A stretch of DNA of 36,002 nt from Pseudomonadota bacterium (GCA_022572335.1 JACZWD010000002.1:1-36002), one strand, 5' to 3'. Shown: positions 7,429 through 14,941, counted from the first letter of the stretch. Numbers and translations: made by a program. Notes: a model not told the origin generated them from the letters alone.

Positions 7429-8634
7429 CTAGCGCGCGGCCGCCTGGCCGGTCACGCCACCGCCCCAGAGGATGTATTTCAGGGCCGCGCCGAGCCGCCC
7501 CAGGAGACCCAGGCGTTCGACCTCGGCGCCGGCGACCAGGGGCACCCGCACCGTTTCCTCGCCCGGCACCGTGACAACCAGCCTGGCGATCTCCGTGCCC
7601 ATGGCGACGGGGGCCGGAATCGGCCCCTCGAAGACCGCCTTCACCTTCATCTTGGGGCGGGCCTTGCGCGCCAGGGTAATCATCAGGTCCTTGTCGATGA
7701 CCAGCGGCACCGTGGCCTCCTTGCCGAGCCAGACGCCGGCGTCGGCCACCACGTCGCCGGCCTTGAACAGGGTGTAGTTCTGGAACTCGCGGAACCCCCA
7801 CTCGAACAGGCGTTTCGGTTCCCGGGACCGGGACTTTTTGGTGGGCAGCCCGTTGACCACCAGGATCAGGCGGCGGTCGCCGCGCTTGACGGTGGCGGTG
7901 AGCCCGTAGCCCGATTCGCTCGTATGGCCGGTCTTCAGGCCGTCCGCCCCCATGTCCCTGTAGAGAAGCGGGTTGCGGTTGATCTGGCGAATGCCGTTGT
8001 AGGTGAAGTTCCGTTCCGCATAGTAGTGGTAGAACTCCGGAAAGTCCTCGATCGTGCGCTTGGCCAGCACGGCCAGGTCGCGGACGCTCATCTCGTGGCC
8101 CGGATCGGGCCAGCCGGTGGCGTTCTTGAAGACGCTGTTGGTGAGTCCCAGTTGCCGGCCGCGCTGGGTCATCTCCTCGGCGAACGCCTGTTCGCTTCCC
8201 GCCAGGCCCTCGGCGATGACGATGCTGGCGTCGTTGCCCGACTGGACGATGATACCGCGCAGCAGGTCCTCCACCCGGACCCGTTTGCCGGGGTCCAGGA
8301 ACATGGTCGAGCTGCCGCTCTTGGCGCCGCCCCTGCGCCATGCCGTCTCGCTGACCAGGAAGGTGTCGTCCAGGGACAGGCGGCCGTCGCGAAGCCGCTC
8401 GAACACCATATACGCGGTCATCAGCTTGCTCATGGACGCGGGCGAAGTGGGCGCGTCCGCGTTCTTTTCGAACAACACCGCCCCCGTCGCCATGTCCATG
8501 AGGATGGCCTGGCGGGCGACGACCTCGATGGCCGCCGCCGGTGGGGCGGAGGCAGCCCAGGCGGTGATCAGACAGAGAAAACCGGCCACCACGCCAAGGC
8601 GGCGGACGGACGTCATCGATCGCGCAAAATTCAT
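7429..8634 (-). CDS. D-alanyl-D-alanine carboxypeptidase (PBP5/DacC type)
   Basis: A 401-residue low-molecular-weight penicillin-binding protein. An N-terminal signal peptide (hydrophobic at about 12-35) is followed by the three serine-peptidase motifs: S67-M-S-K70, SGN in VQSGNDAS, and KTG in GLKTGHTSES. A C-terminal beta domain ends in the amphipathic stretch LGLLGRLGAALKYILWGG, which would anchor it to the outer face of the inner membrane. It removes the terminal D-Ala from pentapeptide stems. The ATG at 8634 gives a proper signal peptide; 38 open codons upstream have no such feature. It lies 138 bp after rlpA and 2 bp before tmk. Whether it should be called dacA or dacC cannot be decided here. 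Confidence 0.95.
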   Translation of the reverse strand: MNFARSMTSVRRLGVVAGFLCLITAWAASAPPAAAIEVVARQAILMDMATGAVLFEKNADAPTSPASMSKLMTAYMVFERLRDGRLSLDDTFLVSETAWRRGGAKSGSSTMFLDPGKRVRVEDLLRGIIVQSGNDASIVIAEGLAGSEQAFAEEMTQRGRQLGLTNSVFKNATGWPDPGHEMSVRDLAVLAKRTIEDFPEFYHYYAERNFTYNGIRQINRNPLLYRDMGADGLKTGHTSESGYGLTATVKRGDRRLILVVNGLPTKKSRSREPKRLFEWGFREFQNYTLFKAGDVVADAGVWLGKEATVPLVIDKDLMITLARKARPKMKVKAVFEGPIPAPVAMGTEIARLVVTVPGEETVRVPLVAGAEVERLGLLGRLGAALKYILWGGGVTGQAAAR

Positions 8635-8772
8635 GGTTCCCGTTTCACCTTGCGTCCCCCTGCCCTGGCGGCGCCGGGCGCCTCCCGGCCGTGGGTGCCC
8701 AGGGTATGCGTTCTCACCTGCCCGCCGATCGGGCGAAATCATGGTCACCCGGTTTTCCCACCCGGGGAGGAA

Positions 8773-9828
8773 TCAATCGACGATGATCCGGGCGTCCGGA
8801 TATCCGGCGTCGATCACCCACCTCAGAATCCGGTCGGCGTCGGTCACGCTGGCCAGGGGCCCGGCGCGGACGCGGAACAGATCCCTCCCGTTGACCAGCA
8901 CCGACGTCACCTTCACCGGCCCCAGGTTGGCCAGCCTGGCGCGCACCCGGTTGGCGTTGTCGAACTGGGCGAAGGCCCCGGCCTGGACGAAAACCCGGGT
9001 CGGACGCACGGGCACGACCGACACCACCCCCAGCCCCGGCGGGTCGGACGCGGCCAACTCCGGCACCATCCCGTCCACGACGTCGGCAGGGCCGCCGTCC
9101 ACCCCCTGCCCCGCCGCCGAAGACGACGCCGGCACCGGGGCAGCCGACGCTCCCGGCGGCGGCGGCAGGGCGGCGCTGCTGACGGTGGGGCTGGGCAGCC
9201 GGGCAACGATGATCGGCGTGCCGATCTTTGCCAGGGTCGCCTCGCCCTTCAGGCGGGCCCTCAGGACCCGGCTTTCATTGGCCATGATCTGGACGCGCAC
9301 GCGGGCCGTGCCATTCCTGTGGAACCCGAGGAGCTGCGCCGCCCGCCTGGACACGTCGATGATGCGGCCCCGGGCGAACGGCCCCCGGTCGTTCACCCGA
9401 AGCACCATGCTGCGGCCGTTTTCCAGGTTGGTGACGCGGACCACGCTGGGCAGGGGAAGGGTCCGGTGCGCCGCCGACAACGCATTCATGTCGAAGATCT
9501 CGCCGTTGGCCGTGCGGCCGCCGTCGAACTTGGGGCCGTACCAGGACGCGATGCCGGTTTCGTCGTAGCCGTAGTCCACGGCCGGGTAATACCAGGTGGA
9601 TTCGATCTGGTACGGATTGCCGATCTTATAGGTTGGCGCGGCCGTGGGCGCTTCGTAGGCCTTGCCGACCCGCTTGGCGGTATGGGCGATGAACTGCGTC
9701 TCCGCGCAGCCCCCGAGGACCGCCCAGGCCAGGGCCAGCATGAGCCAACGCCTCGCATACGGTTTTCTACTCATTGCCACGGCCATCGGTGCCGGGTGTT
9801 TCCGGGACGGGACGACCAATTTATCCAT
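8773..9828 (-). CDS. rlpA: RlpA-like lipoprotein, septal-ring lytic transglycosylase family
   Basis: A 351-residue protein with a lipoprotein signal ending in LGG-C41, a double-psi beta-barrel domain at about 90-180, a Pro/Ala-rich linker at about 215-255, and a C-terminal SPOR domain at about 275-351 that binds denuded glycan at the division site. The catalytic His and Asp of active RlpA enzymes correspond to H in AAHRTLPLP and D in VNDRGPF, both present, so it is probably an active lytic transglycosylase. The ATG at 9828 sits directly against AGGAG inside the mltB stop region (8-bp overlap). The TTG at codon 4, or the ATGs at codons 15 and 19, may be the true start; all keep the lipobox. 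Confidence 0.93.
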   Translation of the reverse strand: MDKLVVPSRKHPAPMAVAMSRKPYARRWLMLALAWAVLGGCAETQFIAHTAKRVGKAYEAPTAAPTYKIGNPYQIESTWYYPAVDYGYDETGIASWYGPKFDGGRTANGEIFDMNALSAAHRTLPLPSVVRVTNLENGRSMVLRVNDRGPFARGRIIDVSRRAAQLLGFHRNGTARVRVQIMANESRVLRARLKGEATLAKIGTPIIVARLPSPTVSSAALPPPPGASAAPVPASSSAAGQGVDGGPADVVDGMVPELAASDPPGLGVVSVVPVRPTRVFVQAGAFAQFDNANRVRARLANLGPVKVTSVLVNGRDLFRVRAGPLASVTDADRILRWVIDAGYPDARIIVD

Positions 9829-10810
9829 CTCCTATCTGCTCGGCAAGGGAACCGACGGCGAGCGCGAAGAACGTCGAGCGGTTCCATCTCAGAATGGCGT
9901 GGTAATTGTCGTAGACCACGTACGCGGGGCCGCCGGGCCCTTCCGCCAAAACCACCGAGGCCATCAGATCGCGTTTCGGCAGGTCGCCGCCGTCGGCGCG
10001 CCGCACGCCCAGGCGTTGCCACTCGCTCAGGCGCTTGCGTATCTTCAGGCTGGCGAGCCCTGTGTCGAACCCCCTGGGCAGCCGCACCGGCCGCCCCCAC
10101 GTCTGGTCCCCCTTCCAGCCCACCCGGGACAGGTAGTTGGCGGCGGAGGCGAAGACGTCGGCCTTGGTGTTCCAGATGTCCTTGCGCCCGTCGCCGTCGT
10201 AGTCCACGGCAAAGGTGACGAACGAGGACGGCATGAACTGGCTCTGCCCCATGGCGCCGGCCCACGAGCCGACCATGTCGGGCAGCGCGATATGGCCCTG
10301 GTCCAGGATCTCCAGGGCATTGAGGAGCTCACGTCGGAAATAGGCGCCGCGCCGGCCGTCATAGGCAAGCGTCGCCAGCGCCGGAATGACGCGAAACCCG
10401 CCGGTGAGGCGCCCGAAATCGGTTTCGATACCCCAGAAAGCGACCACAAAGCGCGGCTGCACGCCGTACTTGCGGCCGATTTCCTCGAGCAGCGCCCGGT
10501 TCTCCCGCAGCCGCTGCCTCCCCATTTCCACCCGGGCCCGTGGCACCACGCGGTCCATGTACTGGCGGAAGGTCAGGGTGAACTCGGGCTGCTTGCGGTC
10601 CAGCTCGATGATCCGCGCGATGGGTTCGAGACCGTTCAGCGCCGCATCCAGGGTGGCGCTGCGGATGCCCCGCTGGGCGGCTTCCTGGCGCAGGGCGTCG
10701 ACCCATTGGGAAAAGGACGGGGTCCCGGCGAGCGCCGGGACGCCGAGAAGCAAGGCGCCGGCGAGGACGCCCCAACACACGCTCCGTTCCCAAACGCCTG
10801 ATCTTGTCAT
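9821..10810 (-). CDS. mltB: Lytic murein transglycosylase, MltB family
   Basis: A 329-residue protein with a signal peptide (about residues 1-28, ending ALA-G) and the MltB-type catalytic domain. The catalytic Glu is E129 in FWGIETDFGR, and the family motif GAMGQSQFMPSSF follows. It cleaves the MurNAc-GlcNAc bond to leave 1,6-anhydro ends. There is no lipobox, so it is probably soluble in the periplasm, unlike E. coli MltB. The ATG at 10810 has AAGGA about eight bases upstream. Its last codons overlap the rlpA start, coupling two enzymes that cut glycan strands. It begins 41 bp after the YdcF-like gene. Confidence 0.95.
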   Translation of the reverse strand: MTRSGVWERSVCWGVLAGALLLGVPALAGTPSFSQWVDALRQEAAQRGIRSATLDAALNGLEPIARIIELDRKQPEFTLTFRQYMDRVVPRARVEMGRQRLRENRALLEEIGRKYGVQPRFVVAFWGIETDFGRLTGGFRVIPALATLAYDGRRGAYFRRELLNALEILDQGHIALPDMVGSWAGAMGQSQFMPSSFVTFAVDYDGDGRKDIWNTKADVFASAANYLSRVGWKGDQTWGRPVRLPRGFDTGLASLKIRKRLSEWQRLGVRRADGGDLPKRDLMASVVLAEGPGGPAYVVYDNYHAILRWNRSTFFALAVGSLAEQIGDG

Positions 10811-10851
10811 GGTGCGTTCCTTCTGCCACACGGCGGCCACCGGGGCAATTG

Positions 10852-11649
10852 TCAAACGTCCGGTGCCGGTAAGAAGGTGTCGGTTTTTCCGGTCAGCCAA
10901 TAGAACGTCAGGCCCAGCCACTCGTGCAGGCCGCCTGCGAAGGCGGTGATGCCGCCGGCGAAGTCGAAGGCCAGTTCGAACGTCTCGTCGCCCTCGAAAT
11001 TGAAATCCACGGGATAGGGTATCACGCGCCATCCCGCCCGGCGGAAACAGCCGACGGCGCGGGGCATGTGGAAGGCCGAGGTGATGAGAATCCACCTTTC
11101 CCCTGGCTTGGGCTTGACCAGACCGAAGGTGGCGACGGCATTTTCGTAGGTGTTGCGGGACTGGTTCTCGAACAGGATGCGGTCCGTGTCCAACCCGAGA
11201 ACGTCGAAAAACGGCCGCAGCACGTCGGCCTCCTTCACATCCTGGCGGACGAGATTCCCGGAGCCCCCGGTGAATACCAGCTTGGCGTCCGGGTAGCGGC
11301 GCGCCAGGGCGGCGAATTCGGTCAGCCGTTCCACCGCCCCGCCCAGGGCCACCTGCCCCCGCGCCTGGGTCACGAACTGGTTGACGACGCCGCCCAGCAC
11401 GATGATCCCGTCGATCCGCTCGGGCAGGTCGGCGGCCACCGGAAAGCGGTTCTCGAGGGGAAGATACAGCCTGGTGCCGAGGGGCAGGGTCGCCATGGCG
11501 AGGGCGGCGAGGACGGCCAGGCTCACCAGCCACCGCCCGGCGCGGCGCCACCGGGTCCATAGCAGCCATCCGCCGAGGCCGAGCATGATTGCCAACAGGT
11601 TGCCGGGATTGACGATGAACCATGCGACCTTGGAAACGACGAAAAACAT
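10852..11649 (-). CDS. YdcF/ElyC-like DUF218 membrane protein
   Basis: A 265-residue protein with two N-terminal hydrophobic helices (VAWFIVNPGNLLAIMLGLGG and WLVSLAVLAALAMATLPLG) followed by a DUF218 domain. Conserved DUF218 segments are GIIVLGGVV, LVFTGGSGN, ENQSRNTYENA and LITSAFHMPRA. E. coli ElyC, in this family, affects envelope integrity and undecaprenyl-phosphate metabolism; the biochemical activity is not settled. The ATG at 11649 is chosen because the hydrophobic helix follows at once; 24 further open codons upstream are Gly/Arg-rich and unlike the family. The following mltB, rlpA and carboxypeptidase genes agree with an envelope role. This is the first gene of the long minus-strand block. 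Confidence 0.88.
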   Translation of the reverse strand: MFFVVSKVAWFIVNPGNLLAIMLGLGGWLLWTRWRRAGRWLVSLAVLAALAMATLPLGTRLYLPLENRFPVAADLPERIDGIIVLGGVVNQFVTQARGQVALGGAVERLTEFAALARRYPDAKLVFTGGSGNLVRQDVKEADVLRPFFDVLGLDTDRILFENQSRNTYENAVATFGLVKPKPGERWILITSAFHMPRAVGCFRRAGWRVIPYPVDFNFEGDETFELAFDFAGGITAFAGGLHEWLGLTFYWLTGKTDTFLPAPDV

Positions 11650-11769
11650 GTCTGAGTGGCATCCCCGGGAGCCGGGCGCGCCGACCCCCGCGCCACCGCG
11701 GCCCTGCCCCGCCCCGAACAAACATCGCCGCGGCCCTTTGGCGGCGCCGGCATTTTGACCGGACGGTGG

Positions 11770-11784
11770 TTAACCGGCTGTTAA
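11770..11784. promoter_or_regulatory. CtrA-type box TTAA-N7-TTAA
   Basis: Two TTAA half-sites separated by exactly seven bases match the full consensus of the alphaproteobacterial cell-cycle regulator CtrA. It lies in the 315-bp divergent gap between the YdcF-like gene (start 11649) and the SprA-like gene (start 11965), so it could act on either. TTAA is rare in this GC-rich sequence, which raises the significance. Nothing else of note is seen in the gap. Binding is inferred, not shown. Confidence 0.45.
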
Positions 11785-11964
11785 AGGCGTGCACGCCCCG
11801 TTGGCGCGCGGGTCCGGCCTGCCGGGCCTGAATCCGCTCCCGCGATCACCGTTCCTTAATTCTTTTCCCGTACCCCCGGGGAGCGAAAACCCCTTTGGGC
11901 GGAACCCGGCGCGCGCCGGGGTACCGGCCCGGTGGAAAAAGACAGGCGCCGAACCGTTTCGCCC

Positions 11965-12402
11965 ATGATTTCATCCGTCGCATCCCCGCTGATCGACCCG
12001 CCCCGCGCCGACCGGCCGCTTCAGCCCGGCGTCCGCGTGGCCAAGGCGAAACCGGCCGGCGACGGCACCGCCCCGGCGCTCGGAATTCCTTCCAACCTGG
12101 CCGATGGGAAGACCCTTCTCGCGGCCCAGGAGCAACGGCCGGGCGGGGACAAACGGGGCGGACACGCGGGCGGCCAACAGGAGCTCAGCGACGAAGAACA
12201 GGAGATCGTCGCCGAACTCAAGCGCCGCGACACCGAGGTGCGCCGCCACGAGCAGGCCCATTCGTCGGCCGCCGGGAGCTACGGCGGCCCGCCGTCCTTT
12301 GAATACGAGCGCGGACCCGACGGCCGGCTGTACGCCGTGGGCGGCGGCGCCCCGAGCTTCGCGGGTGCGACCCCGCCCGGCGCAGCCGATGCGGATCGAT
12401 GA
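11965..12402 (+). CDS. SprA-related protein with shortened C-terminus
   Basis: A 145-residue protein. After a proline-rich, probably disordered N-terminal half comes a segment typical of SprA-related proteins: LSDEEQEIVAELKRRDTEV, then HEQAH (a possible metal-binding HExxH-type motif), then GPPSFEYERGPDGRLYAVGG. In the family as I know it, an Ala-rich stretch follows the YAVGG part; here about 18 unrelated residues and a stop follow, so the gene appears 3'-truncated or frameshifted. No signal peptide or membrane helix is seen. The ATG at 11965 is used; a GTG at 11932 is an alternative, and neither has a strong ribosome site. Function is unknown. Confidence 0.6.
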   Translation: MISSVASPLIDPPRADRPLQPGVRVAKAKPAGDGTAPALGIPSNLADGKTLLAAQEQRPGGDKRGGHAGGQQELSDEEQEIVAELKRRDTEVRRHEQAHSSAAGSYGGPPSFEYERGPDGRLYAVGGGAPSFAGATPPGAADADR

Positions 12403-12426
12403 GTCGCGGATTCCGGCAGACAGGGG

Positions 12427-12702
12427 CTACTTGGGAGTGCCGGAGGCCCCGGAAACGCCCTTCGATGAAGCGAGCACCGTCCCGCCGTCCGCATCCTCGC
12501 GGCAGATGGCGCCCCCGGTGATGGCGCGATGGACGGCGCAGTCCCGGCCGACGGCCGCCGACAGGCCGTGATCGGACATGGATTTGCTGGTCATCAGGTA
12601 GCTGATCCCGTCCGCGGCCCAGGTGGCGATTTGCAGGGGCAGAGGCACGGCACAGGCCCCCACGAAAAGCGGACACACAATTATCAACAGTCGCCGGAGC
12701 AT
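12427..12702 (-). CDS. Small lipoprotein of unknown function
   Basis: A 91-residue protein with a lipoprotein signal: LRRLLIIVCPLFVGAC, with the lipid-acceptor Cys at about residue 17. The mature part contains IATWAADGISYLMTSKSMSDHGLSAAVGRDCAVHRA and a second Cys in AICRED, a layout I recognise from small conserved alphaproteobacterial lipoproteins. The two mature cysteines may form a disulfide. The ATG at 12702 follows GGAG and GGTGA. The TGA of the upstream small gene is two bases before this ATG, so the pair is coupled. It probably sits in the inner or outer membrane facing the periplasm. No function can be assigned. Confidence 0.75.
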   Translation of the reverse strand: MLRRLLIIVCPLFVGACAVPLPLQIATWAADGISYLMTSKSMSDHGLSAAVGRDCAVHRAITGGAICREDADGGTVLASSKGVSGASGTPK

Positions 12703-12704
12703 TT

Positions 12705-12935
12705 TCACCCATCTCCCCGAGAAGTGGTTTGCCCGCCGTCGCCGCCGGCATCGCGGCCGGGCTTTTCGCTCGCCGGGTCCGGCGCCGGCAGGGAGTCGCT
12801 GACCATCGCCATCAACTGCCGCCGGACGGCCTTCGAGATGATGGCCACTTGGTCTATGGCCACCCGATAGAGGGCCACGGCCCTGGCGGCATCCGGCGCG
12901 CGCTCTGCTTGGTGGATCAGGTCTGTGCGAGACAT
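12705..12935 (-). CDS. Small hypothetical protein coupled to the lipoprotein gene
   Basis: A 76-residue open frame, ATG at 12935, stop two bases before the lipoprotein start. The first 50 residues (RTDLIHQAERAPDAARAVAL and onward) look like one or two amphipathic helices; the tail is Gly/Asp/Pro-rich and probably disordered. No signal peptide and no family that I recognise. Coupling to the next gene and ordinary helix-like composition make it more likely real than not. Its ribosome site is weak. The roughly 225 bp from here to the tRNA shows nothing else. Confidence 0.5.
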   Translation of the reverse strand: MSRTDLIHQAERAPDAARAVALYRVAIDQVAIISKAVRRQLMAMVSDSLPAPDPASEKPGRDAGGDGGQTTSRGDG

Positions 12936-13160
12936 GGTGCGTCATCCCGTTTCGGGCGGCACGGATCGCCCGAGGGGACGTGCTGCGGTCTTCTACCGAA
13001 GCGATACCCCCCCGACACGCCGATATTGAGCGCAAGCCGTTAATGAAATCTGAAGAGGGGCCGGCCGCATGCACGAAGACGCCGCCATGACGGGGGACGC
13101 GGCGCAGGAGAGTCCTTCAGCATTCCGCCAGGGACGGATAGTATCCAGGCCTCCACGGCC

Positions 13161-13250
13161 GGATGGGTGCCCGAGTGGTTGAAGGGACCGGTCTTGAAAA
13201 CCGGCAGGGGTTAACGCTCCTCGTGGGTTCGAATCCCACCCCATCCGCCA
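13161..13250 (+). tRNA. tRNA-Ser (anticodon UGA)
   Basis: A complete 90-nt tRNA. The acceptor stem GGATGGG pairs with CCCATCC, followed by discriminator G and encoded CCA. The anticodon stem CCGGT/ACCGG encloses the loop CTTGAAA with anticodon TGA, which reads UCA and related serine codons. A long variable arm (about CAGGGGTTAACGCTCCTCG) marks a class II tRNA, and the T-arm GTGGG-TTCGAAT-CCCAC is canonical. An inverted repeat and a GIY-YIG gene begin right at its 3' end. Confidence 0.97.
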
Positions 13251-13330
13251 TCCGCCTCCGCCAAGGCTTCGGCGGGATGTAACCGCGGCACATGACCGGA
13301 GGCGGATGTCACGCCGAAGCTTTAGCGAAG
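13249..13330. repeat. Inverted-repeat element at the 3' end of tRNA-Ser
   Basis: A 12-bp perfect inverted repeat has arms at 13249-13260 and 13297-13308 (CATCCGCCTCCG and its complement). Inside and beside it are CTTCGGCG and CGCCGAAG, plus CGCCGAAGCTTTAGCGAAGG, so the whole can fold into a long imperfect hairpin. The left arm shares the CA of the tRNA's CCA end. The right side runs into the start of the GIY-YIG gene and supplies its first codons (CHAEALAKA). I recall CGCTAAAGCTTCGGCG-type repeats in many alphaproteobacterial genomes, often beside such genes; copy number here cannot be checked. Confidence 0.6.
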
Positions 13331-13579
13331 GCGGACCGATTGCATTTCGTCTACATTATCAAAAGTGAATCGAGCCCAGGCCGGTTCTACGTTGGCTCGA
13401 CGACAGATCTCGATCGGCGCTTCGAGGAGCATAATTCGGGAAAATCCGCTCACACGGCGAAATTCACGCCTTGGAGGCTCTTGACTTACATCGCTGTCTC
13501 TGATCGAGCAAAAGCGGATTGTTTTGAGCGCTATCCTAAATCAGGCTCCGGAAGAGCCTTTTCGAAGAGACACTTTTAG
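13292..13579 (+). CDS. GIY-YIG nuclease family protein
   Basis: A 95-residue single-domain GIY-YIG protein. The two tyrosine motifs appear as VYI (20-22) and YVG (33-35), followed by the conserved Arg in TDLDRRFEEHNSG and the HTAKFTPW and KSGSGRAFSKRHF segments usual in this short family (UvrC N-terminal-like). Such proteins are predicted DNA endonucleases; few have been tested. Two starts are possible. The ATG at 13292 lies inside the inverted repeat and adds an N-terminal tail encoded by it. The TTG at 13340 has AAGGCGG at a good distance and starts right at the domain (79 residues). Position directly behind a tRNA gene suggests a mobile or repeat-associated origin. Confidence 0.85.
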   Translation: MTGGGCHAEALAKADRLHFVYIIKSESSPGRFYVGSTTDLDRRFEEHNSGKSAHTAKFTPWRLLTYIAVSDRAKADCFERYPKSGSGRAFSKRHF

Positions 13580-13605
13580 TGGAGCAGCGGTTGCCGCAAA
13601 CGAAA

Positions 13606-13632
13606 CCCGCCCCGCGCGGCGCACGGGGCGGG
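13606..13632 (-). terminator. Rho-independent terminator of the small secreted protein gene
   Basis: Perfect 9-bp arms CCCGCCCCG and CGGGGCGGG enclose a 9-nt loop, 21 bp beyond the stop of the minus-strand gene at 13653, and TTTCGTTT follows on the minus strand. It may also serve the converging GIY-YIG gene. Confidence 0.75.
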
Positions 13633-13652
13633 CCGTTGCGGGCAACCTGGCC

Positions 13653-13895
13653 CTAATGCTTGATGCCGAGGGCCTCCATCTCTTTGTGCAAGACCTTGAG
13701 CGCCTCCCCGTGTTTCCCGGCCTTGTGGAGCGCCAACCCCTTGTCGCTCATTTCCTTGGCCGTCATCATCTTTCCTTTATCGAGCTTCGACATGGCGGCT
13801 TGGATTTTCTTGACGTCCTTGGGGCAGTGGCCGGCGAGCGCCGGCCCGCTGACGAATGCGAGCACCACGGCGGCGGCGAGTGTGCGTTTAATCAA
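13653..13895 (-). CDS. Small secreted protein of unknown function
   Basis: An 80-residue protein with a clear Sec signal peptide (IKRTLAAAVVLAFVSGPALA, cleavage about residue 21) and a mature part of about 59 residues that is Lys-rich and helical, with one Cys near its N-terminus (GHCPKDVKKI) and the segment KMMTAKEMSDKGLALHKAGKH. It should be periplasmic. The TTG at 13895 is chosen because GGAGG lies six bases upstream and the signal peptide begins there; no ATG fits. A strong terminator follows, so it is probably a single-gene unit. I recognise similar small proteins in alphaproteobacteria, but no function. Confidence 0.8.
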   Translation of the reverse strand: MIKRTLAAAVVLAFVSGPALAGHCPKDVKKIQAAMSKLDKGKMMTAKEMSDKGLALHKAGKHGEALKVLHKEMEALGIKH

Positions 13896-14075
13896 TTGAA
13901 CCTCCCATGCGAGTTGGAATAAGTCGCGTTTCCCCTTCCCTATACACCACCCCGGCCATGGATTCCACCAGCGCACGAAAAATTGACCTTTGCCGCCCGG
14001 CTGTGCATCCTTCCCCGCCGGACGGCGCGGGGGCGCGAAACCGCGGATCGGGAACCCGGGCGGGAGAGGCAGCCG

Positions 14076-14714
14076 TTGCACATCGAGATCATTTTCGACG
14101 CCGTGTGCCCGTGGTGCTACATCGGCAAGCGCCGGCTGGAAAAGGCGCTGGCGCTGCGCCCCCATATCCGGGCGACGGCCCGGTGGCGCCCCTTCCTGCT
14201 CAACCCCGAGATGCCGCCCGAAGGCATCGACCGCACCGCCTACCTGATCAGGAAGTTCGGCAGCGAAGCGCGGGTGCGCCATGTCTACGGCGCCATCGGC
14301 GAGGCCGGAGAATCGGTGGAGATCGACTTCGCCTTCGAGCGCATCCGGCGCACGCCGAGCACGGTGGACGCCCACCGCCTGGTCCGCTTCGCCGAGCGCT
14401 CGGGCAGGGCCACGGACGCCGTCGAGGCCCTGTTCCTCGCTTACTTCGTCGACGGCAGCGATATCGGCGACAGCGGCGTGCTGACCGGCATCGGCGAGGC
14501 CCTGGGCCTGGACCCCGGCCCGTTGCGCGCGTACCTGACGAGCGACGAGGACGCGGCCCTGATCCACCAGGAAAACGCCCGCGCCCACGGCCTCGGCATC
14601 AACGGCGTGCCCGCCTTCGTGTTCAACCGCGACATGGTCATCTCCGGCGCCCAGGAGCCCCAGGTCCTGGCCCGCATGCTGGACGCGGCGCACGAGGTGG
14701 GCGGCGGGGGTTGA
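14076..14714 (+). CDS. DsbA family oxidoreductase, FrnE-like
   Basis: A 212-residue thioredoxin-fold protein of the FrnE branch of DsbA. The active site C11-P-W-C14 follows the first strand, then YIGKRRLEKAL, a helical insertion domain, and the cis-Pro loop GINGVPAFVF. There is no signal peptide, so it is predicted cytosolic, where FrnE-type proteins act as disulfide isomerases or in oxidative stress. The TTG at 14076 is used because GGGAGAGG precedes it at six to seven bases and the fold starts at once (HIEIIFDAVCPW); the open frame goes 31 codons further with no signal-like sequence. Neighbours give no functional hint. Confidence 0.9.
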   Translation: MHIEIIFDAVCPWCYIGKRRLEKALALRPHIRATARWRPFLLNPEMPPEGIDRTAYLIRKFGSEARVRHVYGAIGEAGESVEIDFAFERIRRTPSTVDAHRLVRFAERSGRATDAVEALFLAYFVDGSDIGDSGVLTGIGEALGLDPGPLRAYLTSDEDAALIHQENARAHGLGINGVPAFVFNRDMVISGAQEPQVLARMLDAAHEVGGGG

Positions 14715-14814
14715 GGGCGGGCGTTCCCGGCGCGGGATGTTTGGCCGCCGGGGCGCCGCGCGGCCCGGCGCGTCGTCGTCCCCGGTGTCGTTCGCGGTGC
14801 ACGACCCGCTCCAC

Positions 14815-14874
14815 CCCTTTGCGTCCCTTTGCGTCCTCTGCGTTGAAAACCTAAAACGCCAAGGACGCGGAGGA
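14815..14874. repeat. Interspersed repeat: CCCTTTGCGT tandem with imperfect inverted arm
   Basis: Two exact copies of CCCTTTGCGT (14815-14834) are followed by a diverged third, CCTCTGCGTT. After a short AT-rich loop comes a mostly complementary arm (AACGCCAAGGACGC), so the unit forms an imperfect hairpin; 12 of 14 arm bases match. The layout matches a repeat I recall from many unrelated environmental genomes. It lies in the 350-bp stretch between the FrnE-like gene and the toxin gene, next to the mfd-like duplicate. Confidence 0.55.
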
Positions 14875-14941
14875 GCGCGGAGGAGCGGAAAACAGGATGT
14901 TTTAATTTCTCCTGCGGCCCGCAAGCGCGAAACCACCCCCC

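Noticed and set aside
7420..10218. A plus-strand open frame of over 900 codons opposite the carboxypeptidase and rlpA
   Set aside because: It spans several well-supported minus-strand genes and their gaps, and shows no recognisable protein features.
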